From Fimenecus sp051881455 (lineage in GTDB: Bacteria > Bacillota > Clostridia > Oscillospirales > Acutalibacteraceae): 34,926 nt of DNA. The stretch spans positions 1-34,926 of the forward strand of contig JBJEPX010000066.1 in the NCBI GenBank assembly GCA_051881455.1, given 5' to 3'. The notes beneath the pieces were generated by a model that saw only the letters and a program-made list of their open reading frames with translations, had not been told where the DNA came from and made no database searches. The translations under genes and the position numbers were made by a program. Positions 7,882 through 16,635 of this stretch are shown here, in pieces (position 1 is the stretch's first letter; each line of letters begins with the position of its first letter).

Positions 7882-8715
7882 ATGGAAAATATGGATTTTT
7901 TGCCCAAGCTTCATTCCTGTCAGCTTATAATAGCAAGGGAAATAAAGCGGATTTGTGATGAAAACAACATAAAATACTTTATTATTGCAGGAACTTTGCT
8001 GGGCGCAGTCAGGCATAAAGGCTTTATCCCATGGGATGACGATATGGATATCGGAATGCTGCGAGAGGATTACGAGCGTTTTGTCCATCTTGCCGAAAAA
8101 AAGTTGGGCGAGGATTTTTTCCTGCAAACAACCGATACGGATGCGTCTTACGGGCTGAATTTCGCCAAGGTGCTGTTAAAAGACACAAAGCTTGTTGAGC
8201 AGTCGGCCGGCAACTGTGCTCAAAAGGGAATATTTGTAGATGTATTCCCCTTCGACGCTGTTCCCGAAAATTCCGCGCAGGAGGAAAAACACGAAAAAAG
8301 CACATATTTTTACAGAAGACTTCTGCTTGCAAAAAAGAAATATAATGTTTGCAAGAAAAATGAATATGTAAAAAAAGCTGTTTATACGGGGCTGGGCGTT
8401 TTAGCGTCATTTTACAGCTCAAAAAAGCTTTGCAATAAGCTTGAATACGAAATACAGAAGTACAACGGTCAGCCGAACAGTGAAAAAATAGTTAATATCG
8501 GCGGCGCATACGGTTATAAAAAAGAAACAATTATGCGCACTTGGGTGGAAAATACCGTTGAACTTCCATTTGAGGATATGACCCTTGCCGCACCCGCGGA
8601 TTACAAGGCGTATCTTGAATATTTCTACGGTGATTATATGACGCCTCCTCCCGAGGACAAGCGTTATAACCGCCACGGAATTGTTGAGCTCGATTTCGGA
8701 AAGTATGCCGATTAA
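7882..8715 (+). CDS. LicD-family phosphotransferase
   Basis: A 277-aa member of the LicD/fukutin-like nucleotidyltransferase fold. The motif GTLLGAVRHKGFIPWDDDMD (residues 37-56) holds the metal-binding aspartates D52-D54 and D56. LicD proteins transfer phosphocholine, glycerol phosphate or ribitol phosphate from a CDP donor to surface glycans. The next gene is a TagD-like cytidylyltransferase, so glycerol phosphate from CDP-glycerol is the most economical substrate guess. Phosphocholine remains possible, although no choline kinase or transporter is nearby. The ATG has GGAGG 5 nt upstream. Confidence 0.88.
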   Translation: MENMDFLPKLHSCQLIIAREIKRICDENNIKYFIIAGTLLGAVRHKGFIPWDDDMDIGMLREDYERFVHLAEKKLGEDFFLQTTDTDASYGLNFAKVLLKDTKLVEQSAGNCAQKGIFVDVFPFDAVPENSAQEEKHEKSTYFYRRLLLAKKKYNVCKKNEYVKKAVYTGLGVLASFYSSKKLCNKLEYEIQKYNGQPNSEKIVNIGGAYGYKKETIMRTWVENTVELPFEDMTLAAPADYKAYLEYFYGDYMTPPPEDKRYNRHGIVELDFGKYAD

Positions 8716-8737
8716 ATGGCGTGTAAGGAGATTTAAT

Positions 8738-9127
8738 ATGAAAAAAGTTATTACTTACGGAACCTTTGATTTGCTTCATTACGGACACATTCAACTTTTA
8801 CGCCGCGCAAAGGCATACGGTGATTACCTTATAGTTGCATTGTCAACCGATGAGTTCAATTGGAACGAGAAGCAGAAGAAATGCTATTTCAGCTATGAGC
8901 AAAGAAAAATGCTTCTTGAATCTATCCGCTATGTTGACCTTGTAATTCCTGAGGAAAATTGGGCTCAAAAGGTGACCGATGTTCAGGAGTTTAAGGTTGA
9001 TACTTTTGTAATGGGCGACGATTGGGAAGGAAAATTCGATTTTCTCAAAGATTATTGCGATGTGGTTTATCTTCCCAGAACACCTGAAATTTCTACAACA
9101 CAAATTAAGAAGGACTTGGGAAAATAA
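8738..9127 (+). CDS. tagD: Glycerol-3-phosphate cytidylyltransferase-like protein
   Basis: A 129-aa protein of the normal TagD length. The nucleotidyltransferase signature GTFDLLHYGH (H14, H17) and the C-terminal RTPEISTTQIKKDL identify the family. TagD joins glycerol-3-phosphate to CTP, giving CDP-glycerol. The ATG at 8738 follows AAGGAG and gives the canonical MKKVITYGTFD start. Longer versions begin inside the LicD gene and are rejected. Its place next to LicD suggests it supplies the CDP donor for decorating the polysaccharide. A related cytidylyltransferase for another polyol phosphate cannot be excluded. Confidence 0.9.
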   Translation: MKKVITYGTFDLLHYGHIQLLRRAKAYGDYLIVALSTDEFNWNEKQKKCYFSYEQRKMLLESIRYVDLVIPEENWAQKVTDVQEFKVDTFVMGDDWEGKFDFLKDYCDVVYLPRTPEISTTQIKKDLGK

Positions 9128-10227
9128 TGAAAAAAGTTCTCATTTATGCTCCCACCGCGCCTTCAAGCGGTATAACGCAGTATGTACTTAATATCCTTGG
9201 CAAAATGGACTCTGAGGATATTAGCTTTGATATTTTATCCTTTCGCAATGACCGCTTAAAAAAATGGGCGGAGGAACACGGCGGCGAGTATTTTGAATTT
9301 GATATTTCAATGTATAAGCACCCAGTTTTATACAGAAAATTCCTGAAAAAGGTTTTTTCAAGAGGGTATGATGTTGTTCATTACAATATTTCCGCAATTT
9401 CAACCCTTTTGATTTTCAAATATGCAAAAAAGTATTCAAATGCTCGGTTAATTGCCCATTCTCATAACAGCTTTATGGATTTGCCGTCAAAACTTCGACG
9501 ATTGGTTTTCGGCAATTTGCATAAAATTTTGCGTTATTTCGCCGTATTTTATTTTGATAAAAAGTGTGCGTGCTCTATTCCGGCGGCCGAGTGGATGTAC
9601 GGAAAAAAGTCGGCACGGGACGCAATTATACTCAATAATGCCATTGATACGGGAAAATTCATATATAACAGTGAGCATAGAGAAACCTTGCGCGAAGAAT
9701 TGGGAATAACTTCAAAATATGTTATCGGCAATGTGGGGCGCTTTTCAATACAGAAAAATCAAAGCTTTCTTTTGGATTCTTTTGCAGAGATTTCAAAGCT
9801 TCGGGACGATGTTTCTTTGGTTCTTATCGGAAACGGCGAGCTGTGTAATCAGGTTAAACAGCACGCCGCAGATTTACAATTGGGCGATAAGGTCGTTTTT
9901 GTGGATTTTCAAGAAGATATTTACAGATATTATTCTTTGTTTGACCTGCTTGTTATGCCGTCGCTGTTTGAGGGTCTGCCGATAACCTTGGTGGAGGCGC
10001 AAGCAAACGGACTCAGAGCGCTTGTAAGCGATACTGTTACGACTGAATGTAATCTTACCGGATTAGTTGAGTTCTATCCGTTGTCAAAGGGCTGTGCAGC
10101 TTGGGCGAAAAGAATTATTGAAATTCTTGAAAATACATCAAGATTGAATGTACTTCAAGAAATAGAAGCTTGCGGCTTTTCTTTAAATCAGCAAATAAGA
10201 ATTATTGTGGATTTGTATTTTAATTAA
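9127..10227 (+). CDS. Glycosyltransferase family 4 (EpsF-like)
   Basis: A 366-aa GT-B glycosyltransferase. It has an N-terminal acceptor domain (IYAPTAPSSGITQYVLNIL, AHSHNSFMD), the linker NAIDTGKF, the donor domain start GNVGRFSIQKNQSFLLD and the conserved EGLPITLVEAQANGL around residue 281. The HSHNS motif and overall pattern resemble EpsF-type capsule enzymes. The ATG overlaps the tagD stop by one base (TAATG). The probable role is adding a sugar to the repeat unit; sugar identity is unknown. Confidence 0.87.
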   Translation: MKKVLIYAPTAPSSGITQYVLNILGKMDSEDISFDILSFRNDRLKKWAEEHGGEYFEFDISMYKHPVLYRKFLKKVFSRGYDVVHYNISAISTLLIFKYAKKYSNARLIAHSHNSFMDLPSKLRRLVFGNLHKILRYFAVFYFDKKCACSIPAAEWMYGKKSARDAIILNNAIDTGKFIYNSEHRETLREELGITSKYVIGNVGRFSIQKNQSFLLDSFAEISKLRDDVSLVLIGNGELCNQVKQHAADLQLGDKVVFVDFQEDIYRYYSLFDLLVMPSLFEGLPITLVEAQANGLRALVSDTVTTECNLTGLVEFYPLSKGCAAWAKRIIEILENTSRLNVLQEIEACGFSLNQQIRIIVDLYFN

Positions 10228-10245
10228 GTGAAAAGGGGGATATCA

Positions 10246-11715
10246 TTGGTTGGCAACAGCTTAGGAAAAGCAATATTCAGGTATTTTCAAATAGCTTTGT
10301 TTCTTTGCTCGGTTGCAGGAGAAATTATTGGGCAGATTACCTTGAACAATGATATTCTTCTAATATCCTTGGGGTTACTCTTGATTTGCAATCTGTTTTA
10401 CGGCATGGAGAAAATGCGTGAAAGATTTGTTTTCTTTTTTTTCAATTGTGCATGCGTTTTCTTTTTATACGGCAGAATATTCATTGATTATATAGAAATG
10501 GATAATTGGCAATGGCTGTTTACCGAATCTGTTTACAGAACAGCTTTGACGATTGTTTATGTATCAGTTTTTTCATTGTTGATAGGTGCTGTGTTTTTCG
10601 GTCAGTTTAAAGAAAAAAAATCAAAAATTCAAATACCCGAAAATACACTCTGTTCAAAGCAACTTTTGTATAGTGAGGATTTCATAAAAAATATACAGAT
10701 AATAGTTTTAATTGCGTATTTATTGTGCGTGATTTGCACTTTTATTGCGGAAATTGAAAAGCCTATCGCTTTGCGGGGCAAATCATATACTGACTATTAT
10801 GCAAGTTTTGAAAGCTCACTGCCCGGTGTCATTCTTTCATTGTCAGCGTTGACAAAGTTTATGCTGTGCATGTATCTTGCAACAATGCCTACCAAGATGT
10901 CTGCTTTTTTTGTGCTGGGAATATACGTTTTTACAACGATTCCGGTTTTCATTGTCGGGCAGAGGAATCCCTTTATTTCTGCGGCACTTTTTGCGGTATG
11001 TTATTATTTACTTCGGGATTTCATTAGCGGAGAAAAAGAAAAAAAATGGTTTGGAAAGTTTGAAGCTGCAGCAGTTGTTATTGCACTTCCGTTTTTATTT
11101 GCATTTTTGTCACTATATGAATCTATCAGAAAGGATATTCCTATAACAGAAATAAGTGTCTTTAAATCAATACTTGATCTTTTCCATTCACAGGGAATAA
11201 CATTTGAAGTTATTTGCAGAGCGATAAATCACATTGATGAATTGCCGACGACGAATTTTAATTATACCTTCGGTTCTTTGATAAACTATTTTAAAGGTAA
11301 TGGACTTTCAAGACTTCTTTTCGGATTTGAAACTTATAAGATACAAACCGAGGAGGCGGCACTTTACGGTAACAACTTGGACGCAACCATAAGTTATTTT
11401 GATTTGGGTAGCAAGTATTTTGAAGGTGCCGGTTTGGGTTCGTCTTTTATCATTGAGAATTATGTAGATTTCGGCTATATCGGAGTGATTATTTTTAGCT
11501 TTTTGCTTGGAATGCTTTTAATCTGGTTTGTAAAAAATTTCCATAAGAATGTTTTTGTATCGTACTGTGTACTGGTTTTGTTGCTTCAATTGTTTATGGT
11601 GCCGCGGTCTTCAGCGTCAGGCTGGCTGGTACTGCTGATATATATACCTGCAATTTTTATTGTCGGGATATTGTGCTTTGTAAGCTATTTGTGCAGAAAA
11701 AAATATTATAAGTAA
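10246..11715 (+). CDS. Wzy-like polysaccharide polymerase (multi-pass membrane protein)
   Basis: A hydrophobic 489-aa protein with about ten to twelve predicted transmembrane stretches and a large polar loop in the second half (about residues 300-400), typical of O-antigen/capsule polymerases that join repeat units outside the membrane. The segments VGQRNPFISAALFAVCYYLLRD and GLGSSFIIENYVDFGYIGVI fit the Wzy family. The TTG at 10246 is preferred because AAAAGGGGG ends 6 nt before it; a GTG at 10228 directly after the previous stop would add six residues. The gene is visibly more AT-rich than its neighbours, as is common for Wzy genes. Confidence 0.8.
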   Translation: MVGNSLGKAIFRYFQIALFLCSVAGEIIGQITLNNDILLISLGLLLICNLFYGMEKMRERFVFFFFNCACVFFLYGRIFIDYIEMDNWQWLFTESVYRTALTIVYVSVFSLLIGAVFFGQFKEKKSKIQIPENTLCSKQLLYSEDFIKNIQIIVLIAYLLCVICTFIAEIEKPIALRGKSYTDYYASFESSLPGVILSLSALTKFMLCMYLATMPTKMSAFFVLGIYVFTTIPVFIVGQRNPFISAALFAVCYYLLRDFISGEKEKKWFGKFEAAAVVIALPFLFAFLSLYESIRKDIPITEISVFKSILDLFHSQGITFEVICRAINHIDELPTTNFNYTFGSLINYFKGNGLSRLLFGFETYKIQTEEAALYGNNLDATISYFDLGSKYFEGAGLGSSFIIENYVDFGYIGVIIFSFLLGMLLIWFVKNFHKNVFVSYCVLVLLLQLFMVPRSSASGWLVLLIYIPAIFIVGILCFVSYLCRKKYYK

Positions 11716-11748
11716 GTTTTTAAATATAGAAAGGTTGGTAAAAGCACT

Positions 11749-12522
11749 ATGTTTCAAAAGTTGGGTTTAAAGGATATTTTCACGGAAATCTGGTATCGCA
11801 AATACATAATTGCCGGTATAGCTGTTTTGGCTGTATTATGTGCACTTATAAATGTTTTTGTGGTTGGCGGAGCAGGGAAAACGAGTACCGAATCTAACGG
11901 AGTCAATACGGTTTATACAAAAACCATTCTGGTTAATATTGAGGCAAAAGATATATCTCCGTATTACGATATGATAGGTCAGTCTCAAAAGCTTAGAAAT
12001 TTGTATCTTACAACCTGTAAAACAGAGTATTTTGCACAGTATTTGCAGGATAATTTTTCAGAAGAGGATAAACTCGGCGATTATTTGATTGCCCAAAAGG
12101 AAAAAAGCAATACAGATATTCCTGATAGCAATATAAAAGCAATTTTAGACTCAATGATATTCGAGGGCGTAGCCGATTCATCGTCTATTAAACTTTCATT
12201 TCAGTGTACAGACAGCGATATAGGAGACAAAATTATCGGTTTGTTTATTCCTTATATGGAGGAAATGGAAGAAAAGCTTGGAGATTCGGAATTCGTTGAA
12301 ATTGCGAGGTCTTCTTATGTGGAAGAGATTTCTTCATTGATGCAGCCTGTGAGCAGGACAAATATAGCAAAGAGCATCATTAAAAATATAATACTGTTTT
12401 TAGTAGGTTTTGAATTCTTATATCTTATGGCAGTGTTGCTTATAGTTATGTTAGTACCCAAAGTACACACGGTAAATGATTTGCAGAATTATTTTGACGC
12501 TCCGATTTGGGAGCATAAATGA
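11749..12522 (+). CDS. Wzz/CapA-like chain-length regulator (polysaccharide co-polymerase)
   Basis: A 257-aa protein with two membrane segments (about residues 20-37 and 212-235) bracketing an extracellular domain, the layout of the transmembrane adaptor of BY-kinase systems. The short cytoplasmic tail VHTVNDLQNYFDAPIWEHK resembles the TVxDLxxxxxxPVLG linker that normally precedes or contacts the kinase. It would set chain length together with the polymerase upstream. The gene after it encodes the expected kinase position but a degenerate protein, so regulation by tyrosine phosphorylation is doubtful here. Confidence 0.75.
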   Translation: MFQKLGLKDIFTEIWYRKYIIAGIAVLAVLCALINVFVVGGAGKTSTESNGVNTVYTKTILVNIEAKDISPYYDMIGQSQKLRNLYLTTCKTEYFAQYLQDNFSEEDKLGDYLIAQKEKSNTDIPDSNIKAILDSMIFEGVADSSSIKLSFQCTDSDIGDKIIGLFIPYMEEMEEKLGDSEFVEIARSSYVEEISSLMQPVSRTNIAKSIIKNIILFLVGFEFLYLMAVLLIVMLVPKVHTVNDLQNYFDAPIWEHK

Positions 12523-12534
12523 TAGGTGAGTGCG

Positions 12535-12990
12535 ATGAAAAGTGATTTGAAATATATTGCAAAGCAGATACTTAATCTGTCTGAAAAAAAAGGCGTTATA
12601 GGTTTTGCGTGCATAGGCGCAAGAGAAGCGTCATATAAAAATGAAGATTTTCATACGTTGACAGAAATATTAAAAGAGTCGGATATGAAATTTGTCACGG
12701 TCAATTATGACGGCACTTATAAGTTTAAAACCGATATTGACGCAACAGGGGTTTGTGATAACTTTTCATATAATTTCCACAAGGTTGTAATACCTGAAAA
12801 ATGCATAGCACTTGTCAATCTTAAACCCATTTCAGGCAATGAAAGCTTGCTTGATGCTGACGGCGCGTTAAATAAAATAATTCTCAGCGTTAAATACGGC
12901 AAGACATCTTATAATAACATAGAGAAAGCCGATAGACTGTTTAAGGAAAATAATATTGAAGTTATCGGCGTTATAGCAAATAAAAGATGA
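12535..12990 (+). CDS. Degenerate BY-kinase/CpsD-like protein lacking Walker A
   Basis: A 151-aa protein I cannot place with certainty. Its C-terminal half (IILSVKYGKTSYNNIEKADR, then IEVIGVIANKR) matches the end of the P-loop domain of CpsD/CapB tyrosine kinases, where the last strand reads GVVLN. Its start GVIGFACIGAREASYKN occupies the Walker A position, but the GxGKS/T residues are missing. The Walker A-prime aspartate region reads VNYDG, and no C-terminal tyrosine cluster exists. Position directly after the Wzz-like gene is where the kinase gene normally sits. I infer a catalytically dead paralogue. The ATG at 12535 follows AGGTG; a GTG at 12526 is an alternative. Confidence 0.6.
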   Translation: MKSDLKYIAKQILNLSEKKGVIGFACIGAREASYKNEDFHTLTEILKESDMKFVTVNYDGTYKFKTDIDATGVCDNFSYNFHKVVIPEKCIALVNLKPISGNESLLDADGALNKIILSVKYGKTSYNNIEKADRLFKENNIEVIGVIANKR

Positions 12991-14534
12991 GAAGTAAGAA
13001 AGTTTTAATCAATTCAATATTCGGCGTGGCGGGTTATGCCATACTGATGATAAGCAATTTCGTAACCCGTTCCGTATTTGTTGACCAATTAGGACTCAGT
13101 ATGGCGGGCGTGGATACAACCTTCAAAAATTTTTTGCAGGTTTTGTCTCTTGCAGAGCTGGGGCTGAGCACCGGCTTGCTTTACAAGCTTTACAAGCCAA
13201 TTGAGGATAAGGATAACGCCGCCATTAAGCGAATACTCAATTTCTACAAGCAGGCGTATAAGGTTATAGCGTCAGTATTTATGGGCGGCGCGGTGGTAAT
13301 TTCTCTGTTTGTGAATTTCTTTGTTCACGATACGGATAAATCTCCCCTGTATATTTCGTTCTTGTTTATTCTTTACGCCGCCGATACGGTTGCGTCATAT
13401 CTGTTTGCCAACAGAAAGGCGCTCATAGTTGCCGATCAAAATAACTATATTGTAAACAGAAACGACGCATTTATATCCCTCATAACGCTTATCAGTCAGG
13501 TAAGCTTATTGTATCTCACAAAAAGCTTCGTGGTGTATGCCGTTGTTAAAATTGTTTGCAGACTTATCGGCGCGTCGTTTATCGGTCATAAGTTTAAAAA
13601 GATGTATCCTCATATTGCCGCTGACCGTTCAAAGGATACAATAACGGGTGAGGAGCGTAAATCCCTCACTAAAAATATGGGCGCAATGCTCTGCCACAGA
13701 GTCGGCGGAGTGAGCGTTACCGCAACAGGTTCTGCGATTATTTCAAAGCTTCTCGGAACCGTTCAGGCCGGAATTTACGGTAACTACACCCTGATTACAA
13801 ATGCATTGTTGCAGCTTGTAACGCAGGTGTTTAACGGAATAACCGCAAGCTTCGGAAATATAATCACCGTTGAGGATGAAGAAACAGTATATAAAAGGTT
13901 TAATCTTTTGTATTTCTTTAACTTCTTGATTTTCTCTTTCTTTACGGTATCTGTGGGAATTCTTGTTCAGCCCTTTATGCGGTTGTGGATGCATAATGAG
14001 CCGGACAGCCTGTTTAATATGAAAACCGTACTGTTGCTGTTGTGCTATTTCTATGTTTACGGTATGCGTAAGGTTATCTTAATGGCAAAGGACAGTGCGG
14101 GGCTCTACCGTCAGGACTGCTGGTTTGCCGTAGCTGAAGCAATAATAAATATAATAATGTCCGTTGCGTTTGTGCTTAAATTCCAGAGCATAAACGGCAT
14201 TATTGCCGCCAATGTTCTCAGTATGCTGATAATCCCCATGTGGACTCAGCCATACCTTGTGTATAAGCATGTGTTAAAGCATAAACTCCCGATTTACTAT
14301 GTAAAGTGGGTTTTGTATGCGGCTGTTACCGTGGGCGAATTTGCGCTTACCTATTTTGTAGCAGAGCGCCTTGCTGTTACGGATAACATTTTCGTTGAGC
14401 TTATTATAAGAGCTGTTTTCTGCGTATTGATACCCAACGGAATAAATCTTATTTTATTTATAAGAACGCAGGAAATGCGCGATATGATAACCTTGGCGTT
14501 AGGCATTTTAAAGAAAAAGAAAAAGGCGGAATGA
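12987..14534 (+). CDS. Wzx-like polysaccharide flippase (MOP/MATE superfamily)
   Basis: A 515-aa integral membrane protein with about twelve to fourteen hydrophobic segments and the N-terminal pattern of RfbX/Wzx transporters (GVAGYAILMISNFVTRSVFV, then LGLSMAGVD). It would flip undecaprenyl-linked repeat units to the outer face for the polymerase at 10246. The LGTVQAGIYGNYTLI segment is typical of this group. The ATG overlaps the previous stop by 4 nt. Base composition returns to the average here. Confidence 0.85.
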   Translation: MRSKKVLINSIFGVAGYAILMISNFVTRSVFVDQLGLSMAGVDTTFKNFLQVLSLAELGLSTGLLYKLYKPIEDKDNAAIKRILNFYKQAYKVIASVFMGGAVVISLFVNFFVHDTDKSPLYISFLFILYAADTVASYLFANRKALIVADQNNYIVNRNDAFISLITLISQVSLLYLTKSFVVYAVVKIVCRLIGASFIGHKFKKMYPHIAADRSKDTITGEERKSLTKNMGAMLCHRVGGVSVTATGSAIISKLLGTVQAGIYGNYTLITNALLQLVTQVFNGITASFGNIITVEDEETVYKRFNLLYFFNFLIFSFFTVSVGILVQPFMRLWMHNEPDSLFNMKTVLLLLCYFYVYGMRKVILMAKDSAGLYRQDCWFAVAEAIINIIMSVAFVLKFQSINGIIAANVLSMLIIPMWTQPYLVYKHVLKHKLPIYYVKWVLYAAVTVGEFALTYFVAERLAVTDNIFVELIIRAVFCVLIPNGINLILFIRTQEMRDMITLALGILKKKKKAE

Positions 14535-14537
14535 CGA

Positions 14538-15332
14538 ATGCTGAGAGCAAAAAAGCTCTTTCTGCTGGATATGGACGGGACAATTTACGAGGGCGGCAGA
14601 CTTTTTAATTGCGTCAACGAGTTCTTATCACACATTGAGAAAACGGGTGGCAAATATATTTTTATAACAAACAATTCCTCCCGTTCCGTCAAGGATTATG
14701 TAATAAAGCTTTCAAACATGGGGATAAAGGTGACTGAGGATAATTTCTTCACCTCGTCGCAGGCTACTGCCCTTTATCTTAACGAGCATTATAAAAACAA
14801 AAAGATATATTGTATGGGCACTCGTTCAATGATAGCCGAAATGGAAAAATTCGGCGTAAACATTGTAACAGAGCCCGATGAGGACACCGATTGTATTGTG
14901 GTAGGCTACGATACGGAGCTTACATATCAAAAGCTTTGGGATGTTTCTTACCTTTTGCAGACAAAAAAGGATATTCCCTATATCGCCACAAATCCCGACA
15001 GGGGTTGCCCCACAGAGTTCGGCCTTGTGCCCGATTGCTTTGCAATATGCGAAGCCATAAACTATGCGGCAAAGCGCAGACCGCTTTATATCGGCAAGCC
15101 GGACGGCTTTATGATTGATTATTGCGTTGAGCGTTCTCCCTTTACAAAGGAGCAAACCGTAGTGATAGGCGACAGGCTTTATACGGATATTGCCTCAGGG
15201 GTGAACGCAGGCGTTGATACAATTTGTGTTCTCAGCGGCGAAAGCAGGTTAGAGGATATAGAAAAAAGCGACATAAAGCCTACATTTGTTTTTAAAGATA
15301 TTAAAGAGATTTTAAAGAATTTACAGGAGTAA
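14538..15332 (+). CDS. HAD-IIA family phosphatase (NagD/AraL-like)
   Basis: A 264-aa haloacid dehalogenase superfamily hydrolase with motif I LDMDGTIYEG (nucleophile D11, D13), motif II FITNNSS, motif III lysine in YIGKPDGFM and motif IV VIGDRLYTDIASG, with the C2b cap between them, defining subclass IIA. Such enzymes dephosphorylate sugar or polyol phosphates. It starts 3 nt after the flippase. In some streptococcal capsule clusters a HAD phosphatase helps make CDP-2-glycerol, so a role with TagD and LicD is conceivable. A general detoxifying phosphatase is equally likely. Confidence 0.87.
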   Translation: MLRAKKLFLLDMDGTIYEGGRLFNCVNEFLSHIEKTGGKYIFITNNSSRSVKDYVIKLSNMGIKVTEDNFFTSSQATALYLNEHYKNKKIYCMGTRSMIAEMEKFGVNIVTEPDEDTDCIVVGYDTELTYQKLWDVSYLLQTKKDIPYIATNPDRGCPTEFGLVPDCFAICEAINYAAKRRPLYIGKPDGFMIDYCVERSPFTKEQTVVIGDRLYTDIASGVNAGVDTICVLSGESRLEDIEKSDIKPTFVFKDIKEILKNLQE

Positions 15333-15338
15333 ACAGTT

Positions 15339-15893
15339 ATGGAGTATGATGCATTTGACGCGGGAATAGAGCTTGGGGGACTTAGAAATAGGGACGACAT
15401 CAGGCTTCTTGTTTGTTATTTATTGAAAAGTGTTGATGCTCCCATGACAAGGCAGATGCTCAATGACGCCATGCAGGAAGATGGGCTTGCAAATTATTTT
15501 GAGGTCGGTCAGGCGATAGAGGAGCTTTTGAAAACAGGCAATATAACCGCAGATATTGCCGATGATGAAGAGGTTTTGTCCGTAACGGACAAGGGCAGAG
15601 AGGCGGCGGAGCTTTTGCAGACAAGCCTGCCGAGAACCGTACGCGAAAAGGCAGTCAATTCTGCAATAAGGCTTACAACAAGAGCAAAAATTGAGCGTGA
15701 AAACCGAATTGAGGTAAAAAAAGAGGAAAACGGCGGTTATAATATCACCTTTACGCTTTTTGACCGCGATACTGAGCTTATGAAGCTTTCCATTTTTGTT
15801 GCTGACAGTCTTCAACTTGAACAGGTTAAGCAGAATTTTATTGACGACCCTGTTAAGGTATATTCAACTATAATAACCTCTCTTACAGTATGA
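15339..15893 (+). CDS. DUF4364 family protein
   Basis: A 184-aa protein matching the Clostridia-specific DUF4364 pattern: an N-terminal winged-helix-like region (DIRLLVCYLLKSVDAPMTRQ, then LLKTGNITADIADDEEVLSVTDKG) and a C-terminal beta-rich part beginning NGGYNITFTLFDRDTELMKL. The family probably acts as a small DNA-binding regulator, but this is inferred from fold only. It follows the HAD gene by 6 nt with AGGAG upstream and overlaps the comF-like gene by 4 nt, so it belongs to the same transcription unit. Confidence 0.85.
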   Translation: MEYDAFDAGIELGGLRNRDDIRLLVCYLLKSVDAPMTRQMLNDAMQEDGLANYFEVGQAIEELLKTGNITADIADDEEVLSVTDKGREAAELLQTSLPRTVREKAVNSAIRLTTRAKIERENRIEVKKEENGGYNITFTLFDRDTELMKLSIFVADSLQLEQVKQNFIDDPVKVYSTIITSLTV

Positions 15894-16603
15894 TTGAAAA
15901 AATAAAGAACGACCTTTTGTGGCTTGCTTTAACAAATCATTGCCCCTATTGCGGCGAAATTTTGGGTAAGGATGAAAAACTGTGTAAGAATTGCCTTGAA
16001 AATCTGCCTGTAATAAAGGGTGAAAGATGCCTTTATTGCGGTGCAGGTAAAGATAGGTGTACCTGTAAAAAGCGTAGGCTGAAATATGACGGCGTGATTG
16101 CGCCGTTTTATTATGAGGACGGTGTTTCCGAGTGCATACGCCGCCTGAAATTCAGAGAAAAGGATTTCGCCGCATACACTCTCGCCAAGGATATGGCGGA
16201 GTGTATAGATAAGGAATACGGCGGCATAAACTTTGATTTTATAACATTTGTGCCCTTTTCTTTAAGGCAAAAGGCAGAGCGGCCGTATAATCAGAGCGAG
16301 CTTTTGGCACAGGAGCTTTCGTCAGTTACGGAAATTCCTTTAGAAAATTGTCTCGTGAAACTTTACGATTCAAGCACTCAGCACGAAACGGAAAAGAACA
16401 AACGCCGCGGAAATGTTTTCGGTATTTACGATGTTAAAAACGGAACAGATGTAAGGGATAAAACGGTTTTGCTTGTAGATGATATTAAAACCACAGGCGC
16501 AACGCTTTCGGAATGTGCCGTGATACTCAAAATCAGAGGAGCGAAAGCAGTATATTGCGTAACTGCCGCTGTATCGGCAAAAAAGAAAAAGAACAGCACT
16601 TGA
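15890..16603 (+). CDS. ComF-family amidophosphoribosyltransferase-like protein
   Basis: A 237-aa ComF/GntX protein. The N-terminal double zinc-finger CPYCG, CKNC, CLYCG and CTC is followed by a phosphoribosyltransferase domain with the PRPP-binding loop VLLVDDIKTTGATL near residue 202. Other family signatures are VPFSLRQKAERPYNQSELLA and QHETEKNKRRGN. ComF has a role in DNA uptake in competent Firmicutes, but many non-competent species keep it. No com genes are adjacent. Its stop overlaps the -35 of the valS promoter at 16600. Confidence 0.9.
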   Translation: MIEKIKNDLLWLALTNHCPYCGEILGKDEKLCKNCLENLPVIKGERCLYCGAGKDRCTCKKRRLKYDGVIAPFYYEDGVSECIRRLKFREKDFAAYTLAKDMAECIDKEYGGINFDFITFVPFSLRQKAERPYNQSELLAQELSSVTEIPLENCLVKLYDSSTQHETEKNKRRGNVFGIYDVKNGTDVRDKTVLLVDDIKTTGATLSECAVILKIRGAKAVYCVTAAVSAKKKKNST

Positions 16604-16628
16604 CAATTTAAGTTAATGCTGATAAAAT
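16600..16628 (+). promoter_or_regulatory. Sigma-A promoter of the T-box/valS unit
   Basis: A perfect TTGACA (16600-16605), a 17-nt spacer and TAAAAT (16623-16628). The -35 overlaps the stop codon of the ComF-family gene, so the valS leader begins about 30 nt after that gene, near 16635. Confidence 0.82.
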
Positions 16629-16635
16629 TATTGAA

